Source of the DNA: Pseudoneurospora amorphoporcata
Lineage: Eukaryota; Ascomycota; Sordariomycetes; Sordariales; Sordariaceae
Direction of reading: 5' to 3'
Assembly (NCBI GenBank): GCA_033297205.1
Contig: MU859118.1
Location: 62,001-126,000, forward strand
Length of the DNA: 64,000 nt
Shown: in pieces, positions 9,061 to 20,945 of the stretch
Numbering within the stretch: the stretch's first letter is position 1
Layout: every line of letters starts with the position of its first letter
Position numbers and translations under genes: made by a program
The notes under the pieces: model-generated
Seen by the model: only the letters and a program-made list of their open reading frames with translations
What the model was told of the DNA's origin: nothing
The model's database searches: none

Positions 9061-10546
9061 CTACCGCCTCCTCTGATTCAACCAACTACCCAACCCCCTC
9101 CACCGTTCCGCCACGCCCTCAACCCACTCCACATCTCCCACCAACCCGCTCACCCTCCCCTCCGGGTCATCCCACCGGTTCCCCTCAAACTCGACAAAGA
9201 AGAGATACTGAAACGGCGCAATCAGGCTCGGCAAGCTATTGATGCTCGTCAAGTTCAATCCCCTCCTTTTAAAGCTCCCAAGGACATCCGCCAGTGCTCC
9301 GGGCGTGTGATGCGGCACCGTGAACGAGACCATAGACTTATACAAGCCCTTGTACGCATCTCCCTTCTCCGCATCATCCCTCCCACCATTGCTTCCCGAA
9401 ACCGACGACGACGGACGAGGCGACATCGACACGGGCGATCCGCCCGAGCCCGAAGAAGACCCAGGCAGAGACTCAGCCCGGTCCGTAGTCCACGGTAATC
9501 CCTCGGGCAGTGAAACCTCCTGCTCGACGCCGTCATCGCTGCGGCTGCTGCAGGGTCTCCGCCGGAGAACAAAGAAGCGGGTCGTGTTATCTTCGCGGTC
9601 TTCGATGCAGCGCGCCAGCACGTCCAGGCCGACCATCTCGCCCGCTACTTCGCCGGCTACCGCAGCGCTTTCTCCCGAGGCGTCGGCAGCCGCGAGCTCG
9701 GCGGCTTTGCTGGTAGAGGAGACCTCGATGGTCTCGACGGCCTTGAGGTAGGTGGCGAAGAACTTGGCGGTTTGGCCGAAGGCTTGAGGGTGGGAGTAGA
9801 CGCGCTTGACGTGGGAGAGGGATGTTAGGGGGGTTGCCTTTGCGGTTTCGACATTGACATTTGGTAATAGGGATGCCTTTCTCCGGCCCAGGAGGAAGTG
9901 GTGCACGTCCAGATAGGCTTCGCCGCAGATGATGATGTTGGGGTAGGTAGAGGCGCGGTCGGCGAGGCAGTCGAGGGTGAAGCTGACGGTGCCGTGGGTT
10001 GAGTTCTCGAAGGGGGCGACGCCGAAGTCAACATTAGAGGCTTGGACTTCGTCAAAGACCTCTGTAGCATTTGTTAGTCGAGCTCTCTGTTTTTGGGGAA
10101 TAAAAATAGAGTAGTTCAACAAACCCCTGATCGTCGTTGTAGGGATGAGTTCCCATTCATCCTTGTTGGGAAAGGCAGATTTTGTCGCCTATATGTTGCA
10201 ACAACCCCAAGTCAATATCATTCTTTCTAAACACCACTGGAAAGGATAAATCCGGTAGCCATATGAAAGCCTTTCGAGTGTTCCCTCAAGTTGAAGAGTC
10301 TTAGTATCAGTTTTTGTCGAGCTCCCTTTCATGCACTGTCTCAAATCTGACAGCCCGTAATAGCTCCCATTCACCAAGGTATTTTCGCCCACCAACCCAC
10401 TTAACCGTCCCTCCCAAGCCCATCTCATGCGGATCACATACCTGATGAGAATACGAAGCAAAAGGTCCCAAGAAGGCGACCTTCCTCCTGTGACTCCTCT
10501 CGCGAGTCCCTTCCGATGTCGGCGCAATGGCGATTGTTGAGCTCAT
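9061..10546 (-). CDS. PHA2: prephenate dehydratase with ACT domain
   Basis: Converts prephenate to phenylpyruvate in phenylalanine biosynthesis. Exons: 10442-10546, 10125-10188 and 9061-10061, total 1170 nt, 389 residues. Introns are 10189-10441 (253 nt) and 10062-10124 (63 nt). The N-terminus has the family motif VAFLGPFASYSHQ spliced to ATKSAFP. The catalytic lobe shows FGVAPFENSTHGTV and later TTRFFVLRR. The C-terminal ACT regulatory domain begins near VSFTVPHHTPGALADVL and contains GLNLTSIN. Two oddities: the Phe-binding ESRP-type motif reads NSLPS, and a Ser/Gly/Pro-rich insertion of about 60 residues separates the catalytic and ACT domains. The start is the only ATG ahead of the conserved N-terminal motif in this frame. 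Confidence 0.93.
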
Positions 10547-11921
10547 CTTTGCAGGCTGCCCACAGACTCTTGCTGCTTAACCTTCTAATTTGCTCTTGGA
10601 TAGCGCACGCAGATACACACGCCCAGACCACTGCTCAACGAGTTTCTAGGGTTGTCGGTCGTGGATGTTGTAAGTTGAAAGAGCAAATTCCCTGATTTGG
10701 GTCCGAGTCGTGACTAAAGGTTGCCAGTGACCAATCATCCATAAAGCGCAGCGGAGCACTTGGAGACCCATGTGCATGTCGTGGTACCTGACGCGGAAGG
10801 TCGATTGTGGATGCAGTACTTCTGGAGTCCCTGTGGTAATATTTATGTTTGCCCCGGTTGTCCCAAACAACAATTCGCTTTTAGTTCATGATCCTCCGAC
10901 TCACGCCCACCGGCGTCCTGACTGTTTGATACTGGTTTCGGCCGGCCACACGGGACTTTGCCCCTCAAAAGATCCGACCGCCGGACCCCGCTCCGGCCCC
11001 GATTCTTACCGGCTTCAGATTTTCCCATCCCTCACCAGAGTCGTGCTCCATGACAATGAACGAGTGATGACACTGCGCTCCCTGAGGAGTGAGGACTGCA
11101 TGGTCCCTAGCTGCCAAGCCTAGATCTTACGCTGAGTAGCACACAATAGGGTGCTTCATCTGATTTACTGATCTTCAGGCATCGTTTGATAGTGCTAAGC
11201 CGGGAAATCGTCACCTTCCAAGACAGTCGTCTAGAACAATCCAGACCAGGAGCCATCAATATCAAACAAAAAATCAGAATGAACGTGGGATTCGGTCCTC
11301 GGCTACCGCGTACTAAGCCCTATTTAAACCATATCTCACAACGACCCGTTTGATTTTTTCCACCCAAGATCCCATAACCCAATTTTTAATGAACCGAAAG
11401 CACAAAAGAGTGTTCATAAAGACGCTGTCAGTCCCCGGAATAAAAGCAAATCCATTCCTCTTGGTTCCGCGCTAGACATTCAATCCTTGCCATCTTCCAA
11501 CTTGAGGTATCGCTTTGCGTCTAGCTAAGGGATTTTTGATGAATATTTCGTTGGTCTTGGTCGGACCCACGAAGAATCAACCCTTGATCCCATCTGTGGA
11601 CCTTCCGCTTCAGTCATAGGCAATTTGGTTCTGTTGCGGCGGTCAGCGAGTGATCAGACATCGGCGGACCAAGAAAAGGCCAATACCTTAGATTCCATCA
11701 AATCAAACTCAAGAAGCCACCATCATAGAGCGAAGCGGGCTCGGGCGGGACACCTGGTGGTTACCCGGCTGACGAGGGCTTGCGCCGGAGCGAGCTGCGG
11801 ACACTTTGTCCGAGCTGGTTGGCTTGGGGAGCGGCGCTGAATCAGCTTTCGGTGTCGTCGTCGGCTCGGACGGGATGGCTTGAGTTCCGGGTCCCTCGTT
11901 GTCGGCGAGGGATTCAACTTG
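10547..11921. other. intergenic, PHA2 promoter side and eRF1 3' side
   Basis: 1.4 kb with several short ORFs lacking motifs. It should hold the PHA2 promoter. A near match to the CPC-1/Gcn4 site (CGACTCA, about 10890) is present but is one base off consensus, so I do not annotate it. No RNA gene or repeat seen. Confidence 0.5.
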
Positions 11922-13543
11922 TCAATCGTCGTAGTACTCATCATCGTCGCTGACGTCAGCTAGCTGCTCGAAGTTGACCTTGTAGCGGAGAATACCGCCG
12001 ATGCCACCGAAACCCTTGACGAACTGGTTGCCCTCGGTAGAACGGTCGGAGACGAATTCGAGAGTGGTACCAAAATCCTTGTAGTGCTCCGCAATCCACT
12101 CAAGGAAGGACTCCTGCGAGACCACCTCCATCTCCTGGCCTGTCTCCTTGTCCATGAACTTGTCGCGGCTGGCTTGCTCCTGTGCCTTGGTAGTATGCAG
12201 GATGACCTGGGATCCGTTGCTATCCTTGAGAACCCAGCGGTTGACCTCGAGGTTCTCGAAGACGATAAGGGTCTCGACGGCGCCGAGCTCCAAAGCTTTG
12301 AGGGTATCCTCGATACCGTAGCAGATGCGGCCGGTATCCTGGCTAATCTCCTCAAAGTACTTGCCGATGAGCTTCTTCTCCTGGATGAACTTGACGTTTC
12401 CGAGGGTTTCGGAAGACAGCTCGATGGCCTGGTTGAAGCCGTTTTCACCACCGTACGAGACATCAACAACCTTGACGACCTTGGTCTGAAGACGGGGATC
12501 GAACAAGTCGGAGGCGTTCAGGTCGTTCTTGAAATCGGCAGAACCAGCCAGAACGATACCGGCAACGTTGGGCCTGTCGTTGGTGATGAAGCACTGAACG
12601 GCCAATTCGGCGACCTTGCGGACGTAGTTGTGACGCTTTTCCTCACGGAGACGAGCGAAACGCAGAGCGGACTGACCACCACGACCGTGCTTCTTGGGGA
12701 GATCGACCGAGAACTTGTGGACAATGTCGCGGGTGTTTCCACTAAGGGTACCAAACAAGGCACCGTTACCATCCATGATGATGAAACCGAACTTCTGGTC
12801 GGAGTCGAGAAGCTCGGCGAGAGCCTCGGTATGGAATTTGTTGTCGCAAAGGTAGAGGGAGGTGTTGATGGGCTTGAAGGGCTCGAAATCGATGTTGACC
12901 TTTCTCTCCTTGCCTTCGGAGGTCAAGATTTCACCGCAGTACACGACAAGGCCATTGGGAGGCACCTTGTTGTACAGCTTGAGTCTCTGCTGGGTCGAGG
13001 TAATGGCCGAAAGGACGGACTGACGGTTGACACGCGACTTAATGTTCGAGGCAGTGCCCTATAGGTAACAAAGTCAGGAACAACTGTCCGGCACGATGAA
13101 ATGCCGAGGTTGAAGGAAAGCATGGTGACGCACATATTCTTCAGCCAACATCTTGGCGGCTCTGGAGATCTGATCCTTGGGGGCTGAAGACGACGAAAAG
13201 TCAGCATCGCTCTGGACATTGGGTCACGGTACAGCAGAGCGGCGAATGTTACTGCCAAGGATCTCGCTATGCGATCAAGGGAGGGTAGACGGCGGTGACA
13301 ATGCTATGGTAGAGTCAAACGTACGGATGATGAGCGAGATCATGGAGGTACCGTTGCCACGGGCGGCCTCAAGACGCTTGATAAGCTTCTTGACCTTCCA
13401 TATCTCGATCTATGGGCGGACAAGGACATCTCGTCAGCATGCGAACATCACGTCGGCAACTCTGTTTTTTTGCGCGCGCGCAGTCGGGAGAGGGATGATG
13501 AACCACTCACGTTCTTCTCGGCCTCGTTGGCGTTGGGATCCAT
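11922..13543 (-). CDS. SUP45: peptide chain release factor eRF1
   Basis: Class I release factor that reads all three stop codons in the ribosomal A site and triggers peptide release with eRF3. Exons: 13511-13543, 13325-13409, 13134-13183 and 11922-13058, total 1305 nt, 434 residues, the normal eRF1 length. The first coding exon has only 11 codons. The stop-recognition motif TASNIKS lies at the start of the last exon (about 13040-13058), and the peptidyl-transferase motif GRGGQ lies near 12675-12690. Domain 3 ends in an acidic tail (SDDDEYYDD), as in other fungal eRF1. Introns are 54-102 nt and GT..AG. Codon use is strongly biased to C- and G-ending codons, which also leaves a long open frame on the opposite strand with no coding meaning. 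Confidence 0.96.
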
Positions 13544-14697
13544 CTTGGCGGTTTGGGGGTTGGTGAAGGAGAAGAGGAAGAGGAAGGAAGTGCTGCTGGC
13601 GCCCCTGGGTTTAAGTTGGTGCAGCGAGCGAGATTTGTGATGTCGTTCGTCCCTTGGGTTGGATCTGCTTTCAACGGGCGGCGAGCAGGGCAGGACGGCA
13701 AAGTGGGCAGGCTGGCAGGTTGGGGTTGTTCTTTTCTTTTTGCCCACTAATTCAGCTATGGGTCGCCGGGGCAGTGTGCCTCTAATTGGCTGAATCGGGC
13801 TTGTCACGAAGAGGAATCCTGGGGAGAGAATGCCCCGCCTGGTTTGGAATAAATTCAGTAGAATAGAATGGTTTGGAGTCGGTGGTAAACTGTCACGAGG
13901 TCCAGCCCGTTCAGAGGGGTTTCCTCTGCCCTGTGGTGTCCGTCACCCCGTAAGAACTTCCCTTTTTATCCCTAACATGTGGGGAACGACGCGAGTCATC
14001 ATTGGTGTGCCCCTTGGACCTTGACGCCCTTCACACGTTCCTTCTCTCGCCTGACCTCGTCCTCTTCCAGCTCCAGCCAGGTAGGCAGTTTCCAGCTTCT
14101 CACCAACAGCGCATCAACTTGGCACGACTCCAGGCTGTGGCGTTTGACCGCCCAGCACACCGGGCCCCACCTTTACTTCCTGTTTCAGACTGAACTTACA
14201 AAAAATTGCCTTGTATCAGCCTACGATTGTCGCGAGGATTGTCATCTTGATGGGAACAAAGATGAGAATCTCGAGGCAATGTTGATGGAAGCGGTCTGGC
14301 CGTATTAGTCAACCACCGCCCAGGATGCCAGACACTCGATGGGGTGTGTCATGCCATTCCGTTCAACGCCTTTTGATGTGCGGGCTTTGATGTTGCTGCC
14401 TGCACATGTCGGGTGTCTTCGAAGTCAGTCGCGACTGTGACATTTCTTGGAGAGAACAATGTCATCGTCGTCTGCCCCTTGCCTGCCCCGTAGCCCTAGA
14501 GGTACGTAGCCGCGACGTACCGCTCCAGTGGCCTGCGCCAACCCCGGAAGGTACCTGAAGCGATGATGCATTATCGATTGACCTAGCCATTGAACCTCCT
14601 CTATGTGAAGTCCTCAACTCCATCCGTAAACAACAACCCCGATACCCGATATTGTAAACACATTTTTGCGCGAAAATCGCAACCCGCGCCGCAAACT
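13544..14697. other. divergent promoter region, eRF1 and DUF1770 genes
   Basis: 1.15 kb between the divergently transcribed eRF1 (-) and DUF1770 (+) genes, so it should contain both promoters. An ORF continues upstream of the DUF1770 start in frame, but the conserved part begins later. No RNA gene seen. Confidence 0.5.
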
Positions 14698-15403
14698 ATG
14701 GATTCCGACATCCCCATCCAGATCGCCGAGACCGTCCAAACAGCGCACATCAAGCGCGATCCCTCCCCTTCGCACGACATCAACCCCTCTACTGCCGCCT
14801 CCAAGCGCGAGCCCGCGTCCCTCCGGACACAACACCATGACTCACTAATACCCGACGATGGGATCGATGAGGATGACGAAGACGAATACGCACAGTCAGA
14901 AACAGAAACGGACGAGGAGAGCGACTATAATGTGGTCAAGGCCCGGCCGCGGCGCAACATCCATCAACTACCCCCGATCCCGGACCTGCGGTACGAGCAG
15001 AGCTACCTGCACAGTATACGCAATGCAGACAGGTGGTGGAAGGTGGTGTTGATTACGGCGAGGGATCAGGCATGTTTTCTTGGAAAACCCACTACCTATC
15101 TGCACAATCTCACTTTCCTCCGGCGCCCGGCAGATTTCCTGGTCTTTCTTCTGCTGGCTACCCAGGCAATCTCCATGACTACATATCAACTAACACGATC
15201 CCTTGCCAAACAAACAGGTCATGATGCCCCTAGTCCAAGGTCTCCTTTACAACATCCTAGTCTGCGGCTGGCAGTCCTGGAACCGAAACGCCCAGATCCA
15301 CGGCTCCTCGATCGGAGCCCGGGTACGGCGCTGGTGGTACGGGGTCAACAACTGGGAGATTCCTCCTGCTCCCGGTCTATCCTCTTCTTCTGTTAAGCGA
15401 TAA
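14698..15403 (+). CDS. DUF1770 family protein with a GC-AG intron
   Basis: Fungal protein of unknown function. Exon 1 is 14698-15069 and exon 2 15218-15403; 185 residues in this model. The N-terminal half is acidic and disordered (residues about 50-85). The conserved part reads LPPIPDLRYEQSYLHSI, WWKVVLITARDQ, then across the intron VMMPLVQGLLYN, GWQSWNR and RRWWYGVNNW, the order I associate with DUF1770. The intron (15070-15217, 148 nt) starts with GC (CAG|GCATGT) and ends CAG. No GT donor restores the DQ-VMMPL junction. The start is the ATG nearest the acidic domain; an upstream in-frame start codon at 14590 is possible. A further intron at 15392-15503 could add a 45-codon 3' exon ending at 15638 (see findings). 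Confidence 0.75.
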
Positions 15404-16496
15404 GCTACTTTATATCACCAAAAACTTTCTTCTGGATCCATTCTTATACTTTCTTTCCCCTCGTTTCGTCGAAAACAGGTCGCAAAATATACGCATCTTC
15501 CAGACTCGCCGGCCCAGCAGCTGGAATCTTAAGCGTAACTTCGGCGGAGGCGGCGGCTACGGAGGGAAGGAGGGGAGGAAGGTGGTGGAGGCGTTCAACC
15601 AGAACTTTCAGAGGGAGCTGGGCGCTGGTTTCGCTTGAATGGACGGATAGTCGTTGAAAAGGGGCCACGAGGATGGAGGGTCTTTGCCTCGCTGCATTGC
15701 ACGGTGTTGTAGATGGTATCGAGACAAGCATCTTGACTTAAGCTTTCATGATAAGATGGGAAGAATTATGATGTGAACATTGGCCATATCCGACTGGCTA
15801 CATGCTCAGTGGGTAAGAGACTGTCACATGCTGTGTACGCAGGATTTCAACTCGTCTCGTCTCTAGTAAACTCCAGGATTAAGATGCTATCATAACACAC
15901 ATATTTGCCGGTATAACCGCCTCCACTCCGTGGTAGATGTTTCATTCCAGTCCTTGCTCTTCTAAGCTCCCATTTGAGCTTCCCTTTAACATGTCAACCC
16001 CGTTTTGCCTCCAATGGGCAACGGAAGGCCTAGCACAATCGCGCATCATCGAGTCTCCTAACCTTCTTTTTTTTCTCTAGTCGCATATCATACCGCGATC
16101 TTGGTCGACATCAGATAACTTCGAGCATGACAATACTTCCTAACCATGTTTTGTACACCCTGAACTCCCTACTTCGCCCGTGTCTGACATAACCCCAACA
16201 AAACCTAACAGTACCACTATAAAAAAAAAAGGAAAACAGAACACTGCCATGGCTACCCATACTGACAGAAAACGCTCTGACACTCGTCAACAGTCAACCT
16301 AATGGTGGAACGTGGGGAAAATGAGAAGACCATTGCTTGAAGATGCCAATACAAGGACAACATCGCCGATGACAGCCTTCCAAAACGAACATTGGCGGCT
16401 GACTGAACGATAAGCTCGTCATCACCATGAGGCTGACCGAATCTCTTACATACGGCGCACCGAAGTAAATATCCGATGATGAAAAGGCACCGAAAG
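15404..16496. other. intergenic between convergent DUF1770 and RSF1-like genes
   Basis: 1.1 kb holding both 3' UTRs. The first 240 nt may include an additional 3' exon of the DUF1770 gene (15504-15638). A short poly-A run lies near 16220. Nothing else recognised. Confidence 0.5.
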
Positions 16497-18738
16497 TCAC
16501 ATACGGCCAGCGAGTTTCTGGGGTTGAGGCTTCTCAGGACTCCTAATCGGCAAAACCTGCTGTCCTCCGGGCGGTCCCAATCCCGGGGGCGGCGACAGGG
16601 GGCGTTTGATACCACCACCACCCTTCTCAACAAGGGGCTCAGCCGTTGCTTTCTTGAGCGGAATAGCAACGATCTCATCCTTGACTGCTAGCTCATCATC
16701 CGCATCCGCCATGGGCATGTCATTCTCCTTGCCATCGCCGACCGACTGACCTCGAGACTGTGCGGGAGTCGACTCCTCGCTCACGACAATATTCCTGTGT
16801 GCCGTCCGAGGGTGCTTGTGAGTAATCGTTGGCGAGAGGGGTGGACCATCAACTTTGGTAACTTTGGCGTTCTCGTCGAAGCCAACGCGGATGGGGAACT
16901 TGAACACGAGGCTGTTGTCGTGATCATCATCATCATCCTTGGCATCGTCGCCATCAACGAGATCGTCTTCGTCCGCCATGTCTGCATCTTCCTCATACTC
17001 CTCTTCATCTTCTTCGTCCTCCTCCTCATCGTCAGCAGCCGGGAGATGCTCGTCTTCCTCGTCGTCGCCAAAGTCCGGTTCCTCGCTAGCCTCGTCCTCT
17101 TCATCGGAATCGTAGTCGTCGGCCTTGCTGCGCTTCTTCTTTCCGGCGGTGGCGGCGGCAGAGCTCCATCCGTTCATGGTGTGGTGTACGGCGGCTGATC
17201 GTCTCGGGCGGCCTGTGGGTCCAACGGTGAGCTCTACTTGGTCTCCTTTCTTCGCGTCAGCGACGCCTCCCGTCATCTCGACATCCTCGTCGCCTTGGGC
17301 ACTCGCAGGATTGCTGGCCGTCGTCTCAAACCGGGTGGGTGCTCTTACTTGCCGCCCGCTGGCGGTGGTGAAGGGGCCGGCGGGTTCGGCGGGGGTGTGG
17401 TTCCTGGTGTTCCTGGTGGACCGCCGGGTTGCGGTCGAGTCCGTGTAGAAATCGTCCTCGTCGTCCGAGAAGGTGTACTTCATGCGCTTGCCGCGGGTGC
17501 GGCCCTCGTACAGCGAAAGACCGGGCTCCGGCCGCTTGAACTGCTCCTTGCGCATGATCCGGTACTCTCTCCGCCTGCGCTTCTCCTCGGTGGCTTCGAA
17601 TCGCGGGATGCTGTTGGAAATTCTCTTGGCCAGGGCTCGGGCCTTGGGGCCTCCGTCGTTCTTCTCCAGCTTCTCGGCAAGCACCTTCAGCTCTTCGATG
17701 TTACCGGCTACGCTCCACCATGTTCGTGTGTGTCCTGCGGGATTGCTCTCCCTATATACTCGGAAATGCGTGTCGTCGTTTCCCTCGATCAGGTAGTATC
17801 TCCGCTTATCGCCGTCAGTCCCCCAAGGTTGAACGCTGAGGCCGACATTCAAATCGTCTTCGTGGCGGGTCCTGTAGTTTTTGTTGATCATGGTCTTGAC
17901 GACATCGGAGGACGCAAGGGTCCAATGGATCAGTGTGCGCAGGAGAGCAAGCTGGAGGTCAGTCACGAATTAGTCTTTCTTTTCCTTCATAATTTCTGGG
18001 GCCTTGAAGTGCGGTAAGGAATGGCGTACCCGTTGTACTGGGGTCATGGAGGCAAAGGTGGCACCTCCAGCAAGAGGGTTCTGACCCTCCCACTCCTTTG
18101 CCCATTGATTCTTGTGCGTCTGGATAGCTTCTTCGAGGGCGCGTCCGTAATGACCGGCTCTGTTTTGAGTCCGTGGATTAGCGAGTCTGGACGAGACGGT
18201 TGGGGCTGCTGTAGGCGGGGCAATAGTACGCACTTGACATCCTGCTTGCGGTTAAGCATAAGGCCAAGCACCGCGCAGAGAAAGTTTTCGACGCGCTCGC
18301 CTGGGATAGTCTCTACCACGTCGCGCTCCAACTCTTGGGGTCCGAAATTGGCCAAACTTTTCGGAAACGCTTCGGTGAATCGGGCACGAAACATGACAAT
18401 GAACTAGATTAACCCATGTTAGCAACCGATGGCGTCACATGCAAGGGCACGCGCGACGGTTCGTGCTATGTCGCCCTTTGAACGCGACGAAACGCGCAAT
18501 CACGTACAGCAATATCAGGATTGTCGGCTAGGACATATTCATGAGGAGGGGAAGGCTCCCTCTTGCGTCGCGGCGGCGTTGTCTCCCTGGATGGGTTCAA
18601 GGCCGGGTTTTTGTCGACTTTGTGGAAGAATTTCAGGATGCCTTGATGGCGTTCCACTTCAATGTCGGCTTCGTCATCGGTGGGAGGCGCCGACAGCGAT
18701 GAGATGGACGAAAGATCGGAGGAGTCGTCGTCGGCCAT
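16497..18738 (-). CDS. RSF1-like DDT/WHIM chromatin-remodelling accessory protein
   Basis: Exons: 18508-18738, 18234-18403, 18030-18159 and 16497-17951, total 1986 nt, 661 residues. The N-terminal third matches the plan of human RSF1 and other ISWI partner proteins. A helical DDT-like region (DIAFIVMFRARF ... PQELERDVVE) is followed by KNQWAKEWEG and RLALLRTLIHW, then NVGLSVQPWGTDGDKRRYYLIEG, the WHIM-type segment where related proteins carry a charged sequence ending in YWY. The C-terminal half is disordered, with Lys/Arg clusters and very acidic Asp/Glu runs (16900-17110), typical of nuclear histone-contacting proteins. Inferred role: accessory subunit of an ISWI-class remodeller. The family assignment rests on pattern memory and not on a search; nuclear localisation is likely. 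Confidence 0.72.
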
Positions 18739-20945
18739 GATGTGCGTGTGGTGGTCGATGGCACTGCGTTTGCTCGTTGTGAGTTGCGGTGCTGAGGTTG
18801 AACAACGAACAAGGGTGCTTGCAAGAGAGAAAGTGGGTGCAGCAGTGAGGAGCAATGTTATAAGAGATCGGCCGCAATAAATTACGTACCGGGCCGCCAG
18901 CAAGAGTCCTAGGGCTCCCAGCCTAAGCTCACAGGAAGAGAACTGCACAAGGCGCCTGCTTGATAGGCACATTTACCAACGAATCCAAGGCAAAAAGCCG
19001 TCTTTCTTCTATCTAGCGCCGGAGCCGGGTTTGTCAGGTCCAACAAGTGGAAGCCGCTTGTTACCTCTATCATGACAAAGTTCCATCCAACCGCACAGCC
19101 CATCGCCTCTCCATGAAGTTCTGCCCGTGTTCCATCCCATCCGTAATCTAGAGCCCAGAGCCCAAGCATTCCGTCCATGCCATAACATGATTTCCAGGTG
19201 GCGCTCCTGGGTATCGGAGAAAGCCCGCATGACTCGCTTAAGGCAAGCCCTCGTCAAAGGTTCCAAAGTGCCCAAAAAGGGCCGAGGTGCATGGTTGGCG
19301 ATGCCATATGCTAACTGTCACTATTCATAACGGTCGTAGAGGCGGCGGTTAGGGAAGATGGGTGTTTCGCCGGGGTTTTGGTGTTATAAAACAGAGTGAT
19401 GGGGTATTTGTTTTCGAGCCGCGTGTTTTCCCCAAAAATAATTTTTGAGGGCGAGCCCCAAGGGTCGACGTGTGATTCCAGCGGGACTGAGATCCCCTCG
19501 CCGTCGACGTTTCCCGTCCGGTGCGTGGTATGTCTTAGGTATCAAGACGCGAGTGGAGGGTTTGTAAAGAGATGCAGGGAGCGAATGAAGGGAGTAAGCC
19601 AAGGCGCCGCTTTTCCCTGGCCTAGACACGGCATATAGACGCGATCTAGCAGGGACCCTCTGTTGCGATAGCCGTGCTTCCATCTCCATCGCCAAAACAA
19701 GTGGTGCAACAACTCCAGCCATGAAGCTATTCGCATTCCGGCCCTCGTTGTCCACAACCAAAAAAAGAGATGACGTATCGCGTGTGTGAAGGCCACATTT
19801 TATGCGCCTATAAGGAGTTTCGAAACCTACCAGCAAAATGCAATATCCCCAACAGTGACAACGTCTTGGGATTATGAATGAGCACAGGCATCCGCCAACC
19901 TCAACTCGCACTTGCGAATCCTTTGGCGGTGAACAAGGACGGAGGTGAGGTTGGCGAAAGCTCGACGCTGCTTCTGCCTCCTCGGTCGGGAGGGCCTGCA
20001 TCCACTGCATCGGTCGCTTAAACGGTTTGAGTTCGCAAAACCAAAGGTCTTGCAGCGAAACGGTCCACATAGTAGAACCACGGGCCTGGAGAACCCCAAA
20101 TCCCAGTACACAAGCCGTGATCACGATGAGTAGTCCATTCGACAGTTGATAGTACAATGTACCTCATGGAATCAGTTGATCGCACCTATACAAATGTTAG
20201 AACACTGCACTTTCGGGATGGAAATGAAAAGGGTGAAAAGGATGAATCTATCGTACTTAACTCGTAAGGGCATGTATCTCTTGTTCGGTCGCTCCTGCGT
20301 CGATGGTCATCATGGCTGGCATCACTGCGGCATCAAAGTGTCAATCCGACGAGAGTTGTAAAGTTGGGAGGATGACGATAGGAAGTGGGCGGCGTTCCTG
20401 CTTTTGGCGTGACCCGAACGGCCGCGTACCGTGTGACTTTGTTATGGCTGAAGACTCTACACTGTCCGTCGCATTCAAGTTGCGCTTGCGAGATGCAATG
20501 CGATTTGCGAACAACATCATCAGACACCAAGCAACAGACAGAATCTGGAGATTAAGAGAAGTTCAAGTTTGCTACGAGGAAGCATGCGACACTGTTTCCA
20601 AACAATTTCAGTTATTCTGATGGAAGTATCAGTGAATAGCATGAAGGAGCGTCCAGTCACGGTCGTTTGCATGTATGGTTGCGTCTCCACGTGACGCAAT
20701 TAAGCAATTGGACGGGGCGCAAGCCACAGGTTCCTTGCTGTCAGCCACATCACCTCCCCGCGTTAGGGCAGCTCGGATATCCGCACAGGCCTAGTGTGTG
20801 GCTTTGTTTTCGCGCAAGTCCACACAAGAATTTGGAAAAATATCGTCTTGCTCTGACTTCGGGAGCTTTTTACGAAGCGCAACTCAACCTTCAACTTACC
20901 GAAACCCGGCCTTTACTTTCAGTCATTTGAGGTAGGAGGGACAAA
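18739..20945. other. intergenic, possible promoters of RSF1-like gene and RPL2
   Basis: 2.2 kb between divergent genes. The only sizeable ORF is the doubtful 257-codon frame at 19384-20157 (-). The last 250 nt should hold the strong RPL2 promoter. No RNA gene or repeat recognised. Confidence 0.45.
19384..20157 (-). CDS. doubtful hypothetical ORF
   Basis: A 257-codon open frame, not recognised. The first 25 residues are hydrophobic (LLIVITACVLGFGVL) and could be a signal anchor. The rest is Arg/Cys-rich with no motif or periodicity I know. Several GT-donor-like sites lie inside it, so even if coding it may be spliced differently. It stands alone between promoters of flanking genes. I list it only because of its length; it may well be a chance frame. 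Confidence 0.22.
   Translation of the reverse strand: MYYQLSNGLLIVITACVLGFGVLQARGSTMWTVSLQDLWFCELKPFKRPMQWMQALPTEEAEAASSFRQPHLRPCSPPKDSQVRVEVGGCLCSFIIPRRCHCWGYCILLVGFETPYRRIKCGLHTRDTSSLFLVVDNEGRNANSFMAGVVAPLVLAMEMEARLSQQRVPARSRLYAVSRPGKSGALAYSLHSLPASLYKPSTRVLIPKTYHAPDGKRRRRGDLSPAGITRRPLGLALKNYFWGKHAARKQIPHHSVL

Noticed and set aside
10885..10895. CPC-1/Gcn4-like site near PHA2
   Set aside because: CGACTCA is one mismatch from TGACTCA and is about 350 nt upstream; too weak to annotate.
12084..13064. 326-codon frame antisense to eRF1
   Set aside because: Shadow of eRF1 coding sequence; no recognisable domain.
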